From Deltaproteobacteria bacterium (lineage in GTDB: Bacteria > JAMCPX01), in assembly GCA_023382265.1 (NCBI GenBank), contig JAMCPX010000015.1:64748-97502 (forward strand): a DNA stretch of 32,755 nt, read 5' to 3'. Positions 1 through 8,548 of this stretch are shown piece by piece. Under the pieces are notes generated by a model. It did not search any database and was not told the DNA's origin. It saw nothing but the letters and a program-made list of their open reading frames with translations. Position numbers and translations under genes: made by a program. Positions within the stretch are counted from its first letter, which is position 1; every line of letters starts with the position of its first letter.

Positions 1-1031
1 AGTATATATAGAAATAGCTTTGCTATAGAATTTGCCCAGCCGAAATATAGAGTTTTACTCAGATTAAATCCTGCATTCCTTAATACATTGATATCTTTTG
101 GTCCAAGGAAAACAAGATATGTCCTTTCGCAAGTTTTATTTTGGGCGATTGTTACAGGATTATAAATATAGGTAAATAATAATGGAATCATATTATCCTG
201 TATTGTTCCTTTTGTTCTTGCCACATAAAGATGAGCTTTTTCATTATCGTTGTTTGTTATAATGACCTGTACAAAGTATCTGTTTTCAAGCCCAAACCAA
301 TCTATAGTATTGTAAAAAGATTTCGATAAATCCAAACTTTTTGCCTCTATGGTTTCCCTTGAATTGTTAAGCAAAAGTATGCCGTCGGAAATGTCGTATT
401 TTGAACCAAGTTCACCTGTTAGTCCGCTCCAGTTAATGCCAAGCCTTTCTGTGATAGGATTTTTAGAGAGATTTGTAATTTCTATTTCAACCGTAGCTGT
501 GTAAGAATTACCGTAGAATGATATTATCTTTTTTATATCGACATTGTTTCCTTTATATGAGCATGAGAGGCTTGCTCTGGCATTTTTAGAAACATTTATT
601 GCAGATGAAGAGCATCTGTAATAAATCGAAGATGGAATAGAAAAACTTGAGCCCTCAAAACTCTCCCACATTGGATAAACTATGCCGGGTATGCTGCCTA
701 TGAGATCAACTGATCCGCTATTCTTGTTCAACCCAGTGCTGTATTTTAACAGCTTCCAGTGCTTAACTGTTAGATTGTTGGTTGAAAACTCAGCCTGATA
801 GAGTGGGGTAGTTACAGTTATTATGTTACCTGTTATTGGGTTAGTATTATAAAATGATTTGATATTATTTTTTGAAATCTCTTCGCTTGCTAATGGTTTG
901 GACGATTGCTGAACCGATTGTGCTTTAGCAGGAGGTTGGACAGTCTTTTGCTGTTGTTGAGCAAGGAACCATTGATATAGAAAAATAATAAGAAACGATA
1001 CGGCTATAGCTAATAGGACTCTTTTTTCCAT
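1..1031 (-). CDS. yidC: YidC membrane protein insertase, N-terminal part (runs off the window)
   Basis: The reading frame opens at an ATG at 1031 and stays open to the window edge, giving about 343 residues of a protein normally about 520-560 long. It begins MEKRVLLAIAVSFLIIFLYQ, the single N-terminal membrane segment of Gram-negative YidC. A Gln-rich linker follows, then a long beta-rich stretch that fits the periplasmic domain (for example the WFGLENRYF motif). The catalytic five-helix insertase core lies beyond position 1. YidC inserts and folds inner-membrane proteins, alone or with SecYEG. It starts one base after the yidD stop and is the last visible gene of rpmH-rnpA-yidD-yidC, the usual order in bacteria. 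The N-terminal membrane segment plus periplasmic domain argues for a Gram-negative host. Confidence 0.93.
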   Translation of the reverse strand, partial: MEKRVLLAIAVSFLIIFLYQWFLAQQQQKTVQPPAKAQSVQQSSKPLASEEISKNNIKSFYNTNPITGNIITVTTPLYQAEFSTNNLTVKHWKLLKYSTGLNKNSGSVDLIGSIPGIVYPMWESFEGSSFSIPSSIYYRCSSSAINVSKNARASLSCSYKGNNVDIKKIISFYGNSYTATVEIEITNLSKNPITERLGINWSGLTGELGSKYDISDGILLLNNSRETIEAKSLDLSKSFYNTIDWFGLENRYFVQVIITNNDNEKAHLYVARTKGTIQDNMIPLLFTYIYNPVTIAQNKTCERTYLVFLGPKDINVLRNAGFNLSKTLYFGWANSIAKLFLYI

Positions 1032-1032
1032 A

Positions 1033-1281
1033 TTAAACTACCGGATCGTTCCCGCCGGGATGGAAAGGATGACATTTGAGTATTCTTTTTATAGACATAA
1101 AACCACCTTTTGCAATGCCGTATTTTTCTATCGCCTCAATTGAATATACAGAACATGTTGGATTAAATCTACAGGATGCGCCCGTCCATGGAGAAATTGT
1201 AATCCTGTATACTTTTATCAATTTAATAAATAAGAGACTCGTTAGCTTATTTAGCTTTTGTAAATAGTTTCGATAATTCAT
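1033..1281 (-). CDS. yidD: YidD membrane protein insertion efficiency factor
   Basis: This small protein of 82 residues carries the YidD/Haemolytic family signature: an amphipathic N-terminus, then [20 protein letters not shown], then [10 protein letters not shown] and a CHPFHPGG end. The conserved cysteines in CRFNPTCS and in CHPF are present. YidD assists membrane protein insertion alongside YidC at the inner face of the membrane. The start at 1281 overlaps the end of rnpA by 35 bases; a TTG around residue 23 is a possible alternative, but the longer form has the normal family length. It is followed by yidC after one base, which supports translational coupling. Confidence 0.93.
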   Translation of the reverse strand: MNYRNYLQKLNKLTSLLFIKLIKVYRITISPWTGASCRFNPTCSVYSIEAIEKYGIAKGGFMSIKRILKCHPFHPGGNDPVV

Positions 1282-1588
1282 TATTTATATCATTATAATT
1301 AATCTTATCAGAGCCTTTTTTCGCAATAAACACATAATCTCTAACCGCAATCTTATCTTTATTAGTCCTGAAAAATTCCCTTATCAGCCTTTTTAACCTG
1401 TTCCTCTTCACTGCATTGCCTACTTTTTTACTTATTATAATCCCGAATCTTGGAAGAGGAAGATCATTCTTTCTGTATAGAATAATAAAATTGTATGTGT
1501 AAAGCTTTTTACCATTCTTTTTTATTGTCTCAAAATCATTATGAGATGTTAGTTTTTCTGTTTTAGATAAACCAAGTTTCTTTAAAAT
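1247..1588 (-). CDS. rnpA: Ribonuclease P protein component, apparently with an AUU start
   Basis: The 113-residue product has the RnpA signatures: [20 protein letters not shown] at the N-terminus (tRNA leader binding cleft), [20 protein letters not shown] (the RNR box) and REFF. It is the protein cofactor of RNase P, which trims tRNA 5' ends. The frame contains no ATG, GTG or TTG before the RNR box, and an in-frame TAA lies two codons upstream of the first family residues. The only sensible start is ATT at 1588-1586. A Shine-Dalgarno AGGTGA sits at 1600-1595, six bases upstream. The start overlaps the rpmH stop codon (1584-1582). A sequencing error or a frameshift from rpmH are the alternatives. 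The identity of the gene is not in doubt; only its start is. Confidence 0.9.
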   Translation of the reverse strand: MLKKLGLSKTEKLTSHNDFETIKKNGKKLYTYNFIILYRKNDLPLPRFGIIISKKVGNAVKRNRLKRLIREFFRTNKDKIAVRDYVFIAKKGSDKINYNDINNELSKLFTKAK

Positions 1589-1737
1589 GGTTTATCACCT
1601 ATTTTTACGGTAAGTTGATGTCTTCCTTTTGCTCTCCTTCTGCTCAATACTTCTCTGCCTGAACGTGTAGCCATACGTTCAAGAAAGCCGTGAGTCCTTT
1701 TTCTTTTTTTGTTATGCGGTTGATATGTTCTTTTCAT
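1582..1737 (-). CDS. rpmH: Large ribosomal subunit protein bL34
   Basis: The 51-residue product [20 protein letters not shown] followed by [20 protein letters not shown] is unmistakable bL34, a very basic protein of the 50S subunit. Usual bacterial length is 44-50 residues. The C-terminus continues [11 protein letters not shown], slightly longer than normal, and this tail overlaps the 5' end of rnpA. It is the first gene of rpmH-rnpA-yidD-yidC. A promoter with TTGACA lies about 50 bases upstream. Confidence 0.96.
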   Translation of the reverse strand: MKRTYQPHNKKRKRTHGFLERMATRSGREVLSRRRAKGRHQLTVKIGDKPF

Positions 1738-1764
1738 ATTTATTCTCCATTAATGATCTTGCAT

Positions 1765-1793
1765 TAGTAAACATACACATTGTTTAATGTCAA
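1765..1793 (-). promoter_or_regulatory. Promoter of rpmH-rnpA-yidD-yidC
   Basis: On the minus strand a perfect -35 TTGACA (1793-1788) is separated by 17 bases from TTACTA (1770-1765). It lies just upstream of the rpmH start at 1737 and faces away from the ilv promoter, with which it shares a short divergent intergenic region. Confidence 0.6.
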
Positions 1794-1851
1794 GCAAGTT
1801 CCAATATCTTGGGAATATATTAACATGATTGAAGCCATTGTATTTTTATAA

Positions 1852-1880
1852 TTGACATAATTAAATAACTTTCATATACG
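1852..1880 (+). promoter_or_regulatory. Promoter of the DUF465-ilvDBNC operon
   Basis: A perfect -35 TTGACA (1852-1857), a 17-base spacer and a -10 TATACG (1875-1880) lie about 30 bases upstream of the first gene. A strong Shine-Dalgarno (AAAGGAGG near 1896-1903) precedes the GTG start. I see no leader peptide, T-box or attenuator in the short leader. Confidence 0.65.
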
Positions 1881-1911
1881 ATAGAAACAAAATAGAAAGG
1901 AGGTATAAATA

Positions 1912-2154
1912 GTGGAAGAAAAAGAACGTTTGATCATCTTAAAACTTGCTGAGACAAATCAGGAAATAAAAAAATTATGGGAACAACATTTAGAATATGA
2001 GAAACGGTTAAAAGAGTTTGATAAAAAACCCTATCTTTCTCCGGAAGATGATACGGAGAGAAAAGAAATTCAAAAACTAAAACTATCGGGAAAGGATAAG
2101 ATGTTTGAGATACTCTCAAAGAGTGGATTGAGGAGTAAATTGGATGAGAAGTGA
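1912..2154 (+). CDS. DUF465 (YdcH-like) small coiled-coil protein
   Basis: The 80-residue, highly charged product starts at GTG, about nine bases after AAAGGAGG. The pattern [19 protein letters not shown], then a variable turn, then [20 protein letters not shown] is the DUF465/YdcH helical hairpin: a conserved His near the first helix, and a Lys-Lys-Leu-x-x-KD motif in the second. The family has no established biochemical role. The gene overlaps ilvD by 11 bases, so the two are probably translationally coupled, and it shares the ilv promoter. That context may be simple operon hitch-hiking. Family assignment is fairly sure; function is unknown. Confidence 0.75.
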   Translation: MEEKERLIILKLAETNQEIKKLWEQHLEYEKRLKEFDKKPYLSPEDDTERKEIQKLKLSGKDKMFEILSKSGLRSKLDEK

Positions 2155-3805
2155 TGAATTCAAAGGTATAGAGAGGCTGCCTCATCGTGCACTCCTGCAC
2201 GCAGCTGGCGTTGCAAGATCAGAATTTGAGAAGCCATTTATAGGCATTGCAACAAGTTTTACCGATCTCATCCCCGGACATGTCGGTATGAGAACCCTTG
2301 AAAGGGCACTTGAGAATGGTGTTTATGCAGGAGGCGGCAGACCCTTTTTATTCGGCATTCCGGGTATATGCGATGGTATTGCAATGGGTCATATAGGCAT
2401 GCATTATTCGTTGCCGATTCGTGAGCTTATAGCCGATTCTATAGAGTCTGTGATAGAGGCGCACAGGCTGGATGGAATGATCCTGCTCACCAACTGTGAT
2501 AAGATCACGCCCGGTATGCTTATGGCTGCTGCAAGGCTTGATATCCCCGCGATTGTGCTGACAGCAGGACCAATGCTTTCAGGAAGATCGGGAAGATATA
2601 AGAATGAACGTCTGGATCTTGTTCATGATGCATTTGAGGCTGTAGGCAGGTACAACAGGGGCGAGCTTACGGATGACGATGTTGTGGCTATGGAGATTGG
2701 TGCATGCCCCGGGGAAGGCTCGTGCCAGGGTCTTTATACTGCAAACACGATGGCATGTATTACAGAAGCACTCGGTATGTCTCTTTACGGTGCAGGTACG
2801 GCACTTGCTGTATCATCAAAAAAAAGGCATATTGCTTATGAAACGGGTAAACGGATAGTGGAATTAATAAATAACAACGTAACAGCAAGGAAGATTTTAA
2901 CAAAAAATGCTTTCGAGAATGCCATTATGATTGATATGGCCCTCGGCGGATCAACTAATACCGTGCTTCATCTTACTGCCATTGCTTATGAGGCAGGGAT
3001 TGAACTTCCTCTTGAATTGTTTGATGAGATCAGCAGCATAACACCAAGCCTAACAAAGATAAGGCCGTCAGGAGATTATATGATGGAGGACCTTGAGTAT
3101 GCCGGCGGTATTCCCGGCGTACTTAACAGACTTAAGGATAAGTTAAAAGATAATCCTACAGTTTCAGGACAGTCAATTATTGAGATGGCCGGGAGAGGGA
3201 CTGTTTATGATGATGATGTTATAAGGCCGCTTAATAAGGCTTATTCAGAAACGGGCGGTATTGCCGTATTAAAAGGAAGCCTGGCACCGGATGGGGCTGT
3301 TATAAAGTTGTCCGGCGTAAATAAAGCTATACAGTATTTTGAAGGTAAGGCAAAGGTATTTGATTCTGAAGAACTCGCAATGAAGGCGATAATGAAACGG
3401 GAGATCAAGCAAGGAGATGCAATTATTATAAGGTATGAGGGCCCGAAGGGTGGACCAGGCATGCGAGAAATGTTATCCCCAACATCCGCTATTTCAGGTA
3501 TGGGCATGGGTGATAAGATTGCGCTTATTACGGACGGAAGGTTTTCCGGCGGAACAAGGGGGCTTTCCATAGGGCATGTATCCCCTGAGGCAGCTGCCGG
3601 CGGCATAATTGCGTTTGTAAAAGATGGGGATAGTATTATAATAGATTTAAAGAAAAAATCTATTGAACTTGACCTGAATAAAACGGAACTCGCAAAAAGG
3701 ATGTCAGGTTTTAAGCCGCCGGAACCCAGATTTAAAAGAGGCTGGCTTGCAAGATACACAAAGCTTGTAACATCTGCAAATACGGGTGCGGTGTTAAAAG
3801 CTTGA
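2144..3805 (+). CDS. ilvD: Dihydroxy-acid dehydratase
   Basis: The enzyme (553 residues, full length) dehydrates 2,3-dihydroxy-3-methylvalerate or 2,3-dihydroxyisovalerate to the 2-keto acids, the third step of isoleucine/valine synthesis, using an Fe-S cluster. Visible motifs are [12 protein letters not shown] (Cys76), [12 protein letters not shown] (Cys118) and [18 protein letters not shown] (Cys188, Cys194). The usual PC motif near residue 45 is replaced by PGH, while Cys replaces Ser in ICDG. This is the cysteine layout of the clostridial/archaeal branch of DHADs rather than the classic layout of the characterised [2Fe-2S] enzymes. The ATG at 2144 follows GAGGAG and overlaps the DUF465 gene. 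ilvB follows after 14 bases. Confidence 0.96.
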   Translation: MRSDEFKGIERLPHRALLHAAGVARSEFEKPFIGIATSFTDLIPGHVGMRTLERALENGVYAGGGRPFLFGIPGICDGIAMGHIGMHYSLPIRELIADSIESVIEAHRLDGMILLTNCDKITPGMLMAAARLDIPAIVLTAGPMLSGRSGRYKNERLDLVHDAFEAVGRYNRGELTDDDVVAMEIGACPGEGSCQGLYTANTMACITEALGMSLYGAGTALAVSSKKRHIAYETGKRIVELINNNVTARKILTKNAFENAIMIDMALGGSTNTVLHLTAIAYEAGIELPLELFDEISSITPSLTKIRPSGDYMMEDLEYAGGIPGVLNRLKDKLKDNPTVSGQSIIEMAGRGTVYDDDVIRPLNKAYSETGGIAVLKGSLAPDGAVIKLSGVNKAIQYFEGKAKVFDSEELAMKAIMKREIKQGDAIIIRYEGPKGGPGMREMLSPTSAISGMGMGDKIALITDGRFSGGTRGLSIGHVSPEAAAGGIIAFVKDGDSIIIDLKKKSIELDLNKTELAKRMSGFKPPEPRFKRGWLARYTKLVTSANTGAVLKA

Positions 3806-3819
3806 GAGGATAGATAAAA

Positions 3820-5508
3820 ATGAAGATGAATGGCGCAAAGATATTTGTGGAAAGTCTGAAAAAAGAAGGTGTAGACACAATCTTTGGATACCCCGGTGGA
3901 GTGGTGCTGTACATATATGATGAGCTTTACCACAGCGATATAAGGCACATTCTTGTCAGGCATGAACAGGGAGCGGCTCACATGGCTGACGGCTATGCCC
4001 GGGCCACGGGCAGGGTCGGTGTATGTCTTGTAACATCCGGTCCCGGTGCCACAAACACGGTAACAGGTCTGGCTACGGCATACATGGATTCTATTCCTAT
4101 CGTTGTATTTACAGGACAGGTACCTACAAATCTGGTTGGGAATGATGCATTTCAGGAGGCGGACATCGTCGGCATAACACGGTCATGCACAAAGCACAAT
4201 TTTCTTATTAAGAATGTTAAGGACATAGCAAAGACTGTAAAAGAGGCGTTCTATATAGCAAGGACAGGCAGGCCAGGACCCGTTGTTGTTGATATCCCGA
4301 AGGATGTTACGGTAGATTCAACTGAGTTTTTTTATCCCGATGATATTGAACTTCCAGGCTACAAGCCGACGTATGAAGGCCATACTGGTCAGATCAAACG
4401 TGCAATAGATATGATCCTTGATTCAAAAAAACCGGTCATATACACAGGCGGGGGTATTATAAGCTCAGGCGCATCAAAAGAGCTTTTTACATTCGCAGAG
4501 TTGTTAAATGCACCGGTCACAAATACTCTCATGGGGCTTGGAGGCTTTCCGGGCGAGCATCCTTTGTTTTTGGGTATGCTAGGCATGCACGGGACTTATG
4601 CGGCAAACATGGCTGTTACGCACACCGATATGCTAGTGGCAATAGGTGCAAGGTTTGATGACCGTGTAACTGGTGATATAAATGAATTTGCACCAGAGGC
4701 AAAGATTGTGCATATCGATATAGACCCGACATCCATCAGTAAAAACGTAGAGGTGGACATACCTATTGTAGGTAATGCAAAGAGCATCCTTTCTGAAATG
4801 AATAAGTTTTTAAAGCAGAATAAGAGGCTTAAAGGCTTTGTAAAAGAAATCAATAACTGGAAGACACTTATAAACCAGTGGAAGGAATCCCATCCGCTCA
4901 CATACAAGGAGAACGGCAAGCTGAAACCACAGTTTGTAATAGAAAAGATTTACGAATTGACAAAGGGCAATGCCATTATAACAACGGAGGTCGGTCAGAA
5001 CCAGATGTGGACAGCACAGTTTTATAAGTTCAGCAAACCAAGGACCTTTGTAACATCAGGCGGACTCGGGACCATGGGTTATGGTTTTCCCGCAGCCATC
5101 GGTGCAAAGGTTGCCATGCCAGATGCAGCGGTAATAGATATTGCAGGTGACGGGAGCATTCAAATGAACATTCAGGAGCTTGCAACAGCCGTGCAGTACA
5201 AGGTGAACGTTGTCGTAGCGATCCTTAATAATAACTATCTCGGAATGGTCAGACAGTGGCAGAGCCTTTTTTACGGCAAGAGATATTCATACACAGATAT
5301 GTCTCATAAGCCTGATTTTGTAAAACTCGCCGATGCTTATGGTGCCAAAGGCTATTCAGTGGACAGGAAAGGTGAGGTTCTAACGGTATTAAAGGAAGCA
5401 CTCAAGAGTAAACTCCCGGTACTGATTGATTTTCATGTTGAGGAGGAGGAAGACGTTTATCCTATGGTACCGTCAGGGGCTGCACTTAAAAAGATGTTAT
5501 TGGCTTAG
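3820..5508 (+). CDS. ilvB: Acetolactate synthase, catalytic (large) subunit
   Basis: This 562-residue ThDP enzyme condenses pyruvate with pyruvate or 2-ketobutyrate, the committed step to valine/leucine or isoleucine. The N-terminal PYR domain has [13 protein letters not shown] and the catalytic Glu49 in [16 protein letters not shown] central FAD/DHAP-like domain spans roughly residues 190-330. The C-terminal PP domain carries the ThDP motif, from [12 protein letters not shown] to [13 protein letters not shown]. The MVRQWQ stretch is typical of true anabolic acetolactate synthase as opposed to other ThDP decarboxylases. The regulatory subunit gene starts six bases after its stop. Confidence 0.97.
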   Translation: MKMNGAKIFVESLKKEGVDTIFGYPGGVVLYIYDELYHSDIRHILVRHEQGAAHMADGYARATGRVGVCLVTSGPGATNTVTGLATAYMDSIPIVVFTGQVPTNLVGNDAFQEADIVGITRSCTKHNFLIKNVKDIAKTVKEAFYIARTGRPGPVVVDIPKDVTVDSTEFFYPDDIELPGYKPTYEGHTGQIKRAIDMILDSKKPVIYTGGGIISSGASKELFTFAELLNAPVTNTLMGLGGFPGEHPLFLGMLGMHGTYAANMAVTHTDMLVAIGARFDDRVTGDINEFAPEAKIVHIDIDPTSISKNVEVDIPIVGNAKSILSEMNKFLKQNKRLKGFVKEINNWKTLINQWKESHPLTYKENGKLKPQFVIEKIYELTKGNAIITTEVGQNQMWTAQFYKFSKPRTFVTSGGLGTMGYGFPAAIGAKVAMPDAAVIDIAGDGSIQMNIQELATAVQYKVNVVVAILNNNYLGMVRQWQSLFYGKRYSYTDMSHKPDFVKLADAYGAKGYSVDRKGEVLTVLKEALKSKLPVLIDFHVEEEEDVYPMVPSGAALKKMLLA

Positions 5509-5514
5509 AGGTGA

Positions 5515-6018
5515 ATGATGAGACATACAATATCGCTTACAGTGGAGAATAAATTCGGCGTACTTGCAAGAGTTGCAGGGTTGTTCAGCGGCAGAGGTTA
5601 TAACATAGAGAGTTTAAGTGTTGCAGAAACACTGGATCCCTCCATATCTAAGATGACGATAGTAACCAACGGTGAAGACAAAATTGTAGAACAGATTTTA
5701 AAACAGTTAAACAAACTCATAAATACTATAAAGGTTACCGACCTCACTATCACAGACCATGTGGAAAGAGAGATGGTTCTCGTAAAGGTTTCGGCATCCG
5801 GAGAAAACAGGACAGAGGTATTAAGGCTTGTTGATATATTCAGAGGTAAGATCGTTGATGTAAGCCCAGATACGTTTGTAATAGAGCTGACAGGTGACGA
5901 AGAAAAGATACATGCCGTATTGAATCTTTTGAACCCTCTTGGTGTAAAGGATATTGTAAGAACAGGCAAGGTTGCCATTCAAAGATCCATACAGCATAAT
6001 GACAAAGTCAACAGATAA
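5515..6018 (+). CDS. ilvN: Acetolactate synthase, regulatory (small) subunit
   Basis: The 167-residue product matches the usual small-subunit length. An N-terminal ACT domain (about residues 3-76) contains the motif [20 protein letters not shown] followed by IESLSV, which in the family forms the valine-binding interface. A C-terminal domain includes REMVLVKV and [19 protein letters not shown]. The subunit activates IlvB and confers valine feedback inhibition. Two adjacent ATGs (5515 and 5518) follow AGAGGTGA; either could start. It sits directly after ilvB and is followed by a 153-base gap before ilvC. Confidence 0.96.
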   Translation: MMRHTISLTVENKFGVLARVAGLFSGRGYNIESLSVAETLDPSISKMTIVTNGEDKIVEQILKQLNKLINTIKVTDLTITDHVEREMVLVKVSASGENRTEVLRLVDIFRGKIVDVSPDTFVIELTGDEEKIHAVLNLLNPLGVKDIVRTGKVAIQRSIQHNDKVNR

Positions 6019-6069
6019 AGCTTAAAACGACAATAAACATGATCAACATATCTCTTATTAGCCTTTCTT

Positions 6070-6097
6070 GTAATCCCAATGAAAGCCGGAATGGCAG
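6070..6097 (+). repeat. Degenerate copy of a GAAAGC-centred palindromic repeat
   Basis: In the ilvN-ilvC gap the segment starts GTAATCCCAATGAAAGCCGG and ends GAATGGCAG. From memory it resembles the widespread intergenic repeat with CCC-TGAAAGC-GGG at its core. A related, better-preserved element sits at 32689-32715. The palindrome here is imperfect, so this is a decayed copy if it belongs to the family at all. Confidence 0.4.
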
Positions 6098-6171
6098 CTC
6101 AAGAGGAAGATGACCCATAGATGGGAACGAAATTTAACAAAATCAAAATTTAGAATATAAAAGGAGGTAGC

Positions 6172-7188
6172 ATGAAAGTTTATTACGATAAGGACATAGA
6201 TATAAAACCGCTTAAAAACAAAACGATAGCCATTATCGGCTATGGAAGTCAGGGATTCGGACATTCCAACAACCTGAAAGACAGCAAGATGAATGTTATT
6301 ATAGGCGGTAGAAAAGAAGGTAAATCATGGGCAAAGGCTGAAGCCGCGGGATTTAAGGTGTACAATGTTGCGGACGCCGTAAAGCAGGCTGATGTTATAA
6401 TGATCCTGCTGCCGGATGAACTGCAGGCTGATGTTTATAAAAATGAGATAGGTCCAAACCTCAAAAAGGGTGCATATCTTGCATTTGCCCATGGCTTTAA
6501 CATTCATTATGGTCAGATCGTTCCGTCATCCGATGTTAACGTGTTTATGGTCGCTCCTAAAGGGCCGGGTCATCTTGTAAGGGGTGAGTACACAAAGGAT
6601 AGGGGAGTGCCGTCATTGATAGCAGTACACCAGGACCCATCCGGTGATACAAAAGAGATCGGGCTTGCCTATGCATCGGGTATTGGTGCAGGCAGGGCAG
6701 GCATTATAGAAACAACATTTAAAGAAGAAACAGAGACAGATTTGTTTGGTGAGCAGGCTGTACTTTGCGGTGGTGTTACATCGCTCATGCTTGGTGGTTT
6801 TGAAACACTCGTTAATGCAGGTTACTCCCCTGAGATGGCTTATTTTGAATGCATACACGAGATGAAACTCATTGTTGACCTTATATACGAGGGAGGTATG
6901 TCCAATATGAGATACTCGGTGAGTAACACAGCCCAGTTTGGAGATCTTACAAGAGGTCCGAGGGTTATAAACGCCGATGTTAAATGTGAGATGAAAAAAA
7001 TACTTAAAGAGATTCAGGACGGCAGTTTTGCAAAGGAATGGATTCTTGAGAACAAGGCGAACAGACCAGTATTCAATGCACTTACAAGAAATGGTGAAGA
7101 GCATCTTGCAGAAAAGACCGGACAGAAATTGAGAGAAATGATGCCATGGCTTAAGAAAGAAAAGCTCGTGGATAAAAATAAAAATTAA
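6172..7188 (+). CDS. ilvC: Ketol-acid reductoisomerase (class I)
   Basis: The 338-residue length is that of short-chain class I KARI. The enzyme isomerises and reduces acetolactate or acetohydroxybutyrate with NAD(P)H and Mg2+. The N-terminal Rossmann domain has GYGSQG at residues 23-28; [10 protein letters not shown] carries the catalytic His. The knotted C-terminal domain has the metal-ligand region [16 protein letters not shown] and YECIHEMK-like [19 protein letters not shown]. The cofactor-specificity loop reads GGRKEGKSW (residues 45-53) instead of the common GLRxGSxSW, so one of the two phosphate-contacting serines is Gly and a Glu is introduced. A strong AAAGGAGG precedes the ATG. It ends the ilv operon and is followed by a hairpin. 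Confidence 0.96.
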   Translation: MKVYYDKDIDIKPLKNKTIAIIGYGSQGFGHSNNLKDSKMNVIIGGRKEGKSWAKAEAAGFKVYNVADAVKQADVIMILLPDELQADVYKNEIGPNLKKGAYLAFAHGFNIHYGQIVPSSDVNVFMVAPKGPGHLVRGEYTKDRGVPSLIAVHQDPSGDTKEIGLAYASGIGAGRAGIIETTFKEETETDLFGEQAVLCGGVTSLMLGGFETLVNAGYSPEMAYFECIHEMKLIVDLIYEGGMSNMRYSVSNTAQFGDLTRGPRVINADVKCEMKKILKEIQDGSFAKEWILENKANRPVFNALTRNGEEHLAEKTGQKLREMMPWLKKEKLVDKNKN

Positions 7189-7208
7189 TCCCCAATGCAA
7201 TGAAATTA

Positions 7209-7234
7209 CAGGGGCTTAAAAATTTAAGCCCCTG
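7209..7234. terminator. Strong hairpin between convergent ilvC and anti-sigma genes
   Basis: A perfect 12-bp inverted repeat, CAGGGGCTTAAA at 7209-7220 and its complement at 7223-7234, lies 20 bases after the ilvC stop. There is no clean T-run downstream, but its position between convergent genes suggests a bidirectional terminator. Confidence 0.6.
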
Positions 7235-7359
7235 TGCCTTGTTTAAAACAAAAAATCATCTAATTTAAGGTGGATCACAGGGTTGATCTTCTTTGGAGGA
7301 GAATCATACTCTTGATGAGAATGAACAGATTCTCTTATTGCATTTTTTGGGTTAAACAA

Positions 7360-7959
7360 TCATGAAACAGGGCTTGATGAAGCTTTTGCTCTTACGATAA
7401 GGATTGCATTTACCTGTCCAAAACCATCATCCGTAAACATCCTTGCATGAGGATCGGATATAATCTTTTGTCCATTAACCTGATACACATACTGATAAAT
7501 ACCGGGTTTCAGCTTCAAGGTTACAATGAATAACCCTTTACCCGCTTTTTTCAGCATTATGGGCTTTTCACCCCATTTATTGAATGTCCCAAGGACAGCA
7601 ACTGTTTTTGCTTTTGGTAGTACTACATTTAGTGTTACCCTGATCATATCGTTTCTTCCATGAACATAAGTGTAAATACCTGTACCGGCAAGTACCGTTA
7701 TTAAAATAATAGCCGCGATCTTTAATAATTGTCTTACAATACTGCTTGATGATCCCTGTTCTATTGCGGCCATAACTTTATCCGTAAGACCTTCAGGGGC
7801 TTTTAATGTTGAATTTTGATCACGCATAAGCTGCAGGATGCCGAGCATCTTTTCATAATTTTCGCGCAATACGCTGTCGGTGCTCAGTGCTTTTTCAAAA
7901 GCCTCTTTCTCTGTACCTTTTAGTTCACCGTCTATATAAAGGTGTATACGGTTATCCAT
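7360..7959 (-). CDS. Membrane anti-sigma factor with AMPK/CBM48-like sensor domain
   Basis: The 199-residue protein has three parts. Residues 1-70 are a soluble helical region beginning MDNRIHLYIDGELKGTEKEA, like anti-sigma N-termini but without the HxxxCxxC zinc motif. One membrane segment follows at about 76-98 (LLKIAAIILITVLAGTGIYT). The C-terminal domain, about 105-190, has the AMPK/CBM48 E-set pattern VAVLGTFNKWGE, GLFIVTLKLKPGIYQYVYQV, SDPHARMFTDDGFGQVN. It overlaps the upstream sigma-factor gene by eight bases, the usual arrangement for a sigma/anti-sigma pair. Inference: the N-terminus holds the sigma factor in the cytoplasm and the E-set domain sits in the periplasm, perhaps sensing a glycan. 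The ligand is unknown. Confidence 0.72.
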   Translation of the reverse strand: MDNRIHLYIDGELKGTEKEAFEKALSTDSVLRENYEKMLGILQLMRDQNSTLKAPEGLTDKVMAAIEQGSSSSIVRQLLKIAAIILITVLAGTGIYTYVHGRNDMIRVTLNVVLPKAKTVAVLGTFNKWGEKPIMLKKAGKGLFIVTLKLKPGIYQYVYQVNGQKIISDPHARMFTDDGFGQVNAILIVRAKASSSPVS

Positions 7960-8548
7960 CCTTTTCCTCTTTGTATAAAATCTTTTTTAGCATATCTCTT
8001 GCCCTGAATACCCTTACTTTAACAGTCTCTGAACTTGTATTAGTAATATCGGAAATCTCATCATAAGACAATAATTCAACATGTCTTAAAAGAAAAGCCT
8101 CTTTATAAATGCCGGGCAAGTTATTTATAGCACTTTTCAATTGTGCGCCGAGTTCATTATTCATAACCATCTCTTCAGGCCCTCTCATATCATTAGACGA
8201 TTCATAAGGATTATTATTACTTATACTGTCGAATTCTAAAGTGGTGAACCGTTTTTTATATTTAAGCTCATCTTTTACTCTATTTACAGCTATTGTTATT
8301 AGCCATGTAGAAAATTTAGATCGTCCCTCAAAACTGTTAATGGCCTTCCATGCCTTGACGAATGTCTCCTGTGTTATCTCATCTGCTATGTCCGGATTTT
8401 TTGTATAGCGGGATATAAGATTATAGATCATATCTTTGTATCTTTCCACTAACACATGGTAAAATTTTTTATCACCCGCCTTACAAAGGCTTATCAATTC
8501 TTCATCGGTCTTTGATGAATCCTGTTTAAGGGTTTTCTCAATGTTCAT
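7952..8548 (-). CDS. ECF-family RNA polymerase sigma factor (RpoE-like)
   Basis: The 198-residue product has the two ECF domains. Sigma-2 (about residues 20-90) includes YKDMIYNLISRYTKNPDIAD and EITQETFVKAWKAINSFEGR followed by SKFSTWLITIAVN. Sigma-4 (about 135-190) includes INNLPGIYKEAFLLRHVELL and SYDEISDITNTSSETVKVRV followed by FRARDMLKKIL, the -35-binding helix-turn-helix. There is no sigma-3, as expected. It overlaps the phosphatase gene upstream by four bases (ATGA) and the anti-sigma gene downstream by eight, so the three are translationally linked. The regulon is not deducible from the window. Confidence 0.93.
   Translation of the reverse strand: MNIEKTLKQDSSKTDEELISLCKAGDKKFYHVLVERYKDMIYNLISRYTKNPDIADEITQETFVKAWKAINSFEGRSKFSTWLITIAVNRVKDELKYKKRFTTLEFDSISNNNPYESSNDMRGPEEMVMNNELGAQLKSAINNLPGIYKEAFLLRHVELLSYDEISDITNTSSETVKVRVFRARDMLKKILYKEEKDG

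Noticed and set aside
1852-1911. Attenuator or leader peptide before the ilv operon
   Set aside because: The leader is only about 25 bases after the predicted start point; there is no room for a Leu/Ile/Val-rich peptide or T-box.
3241-3981. Long minus-strand open frame (246 codons) opposite ilvD and ilvB
   Set aside because: It is the antisense shadow of two certain genes, crosses their junction, and has no ribosome site or recognisable family.
6613-7200. Minus-strand frame of 195 codons opposite ilvC
   Set aside because: Antisense to a certain gene; His/Cys-rich random-looking translation.
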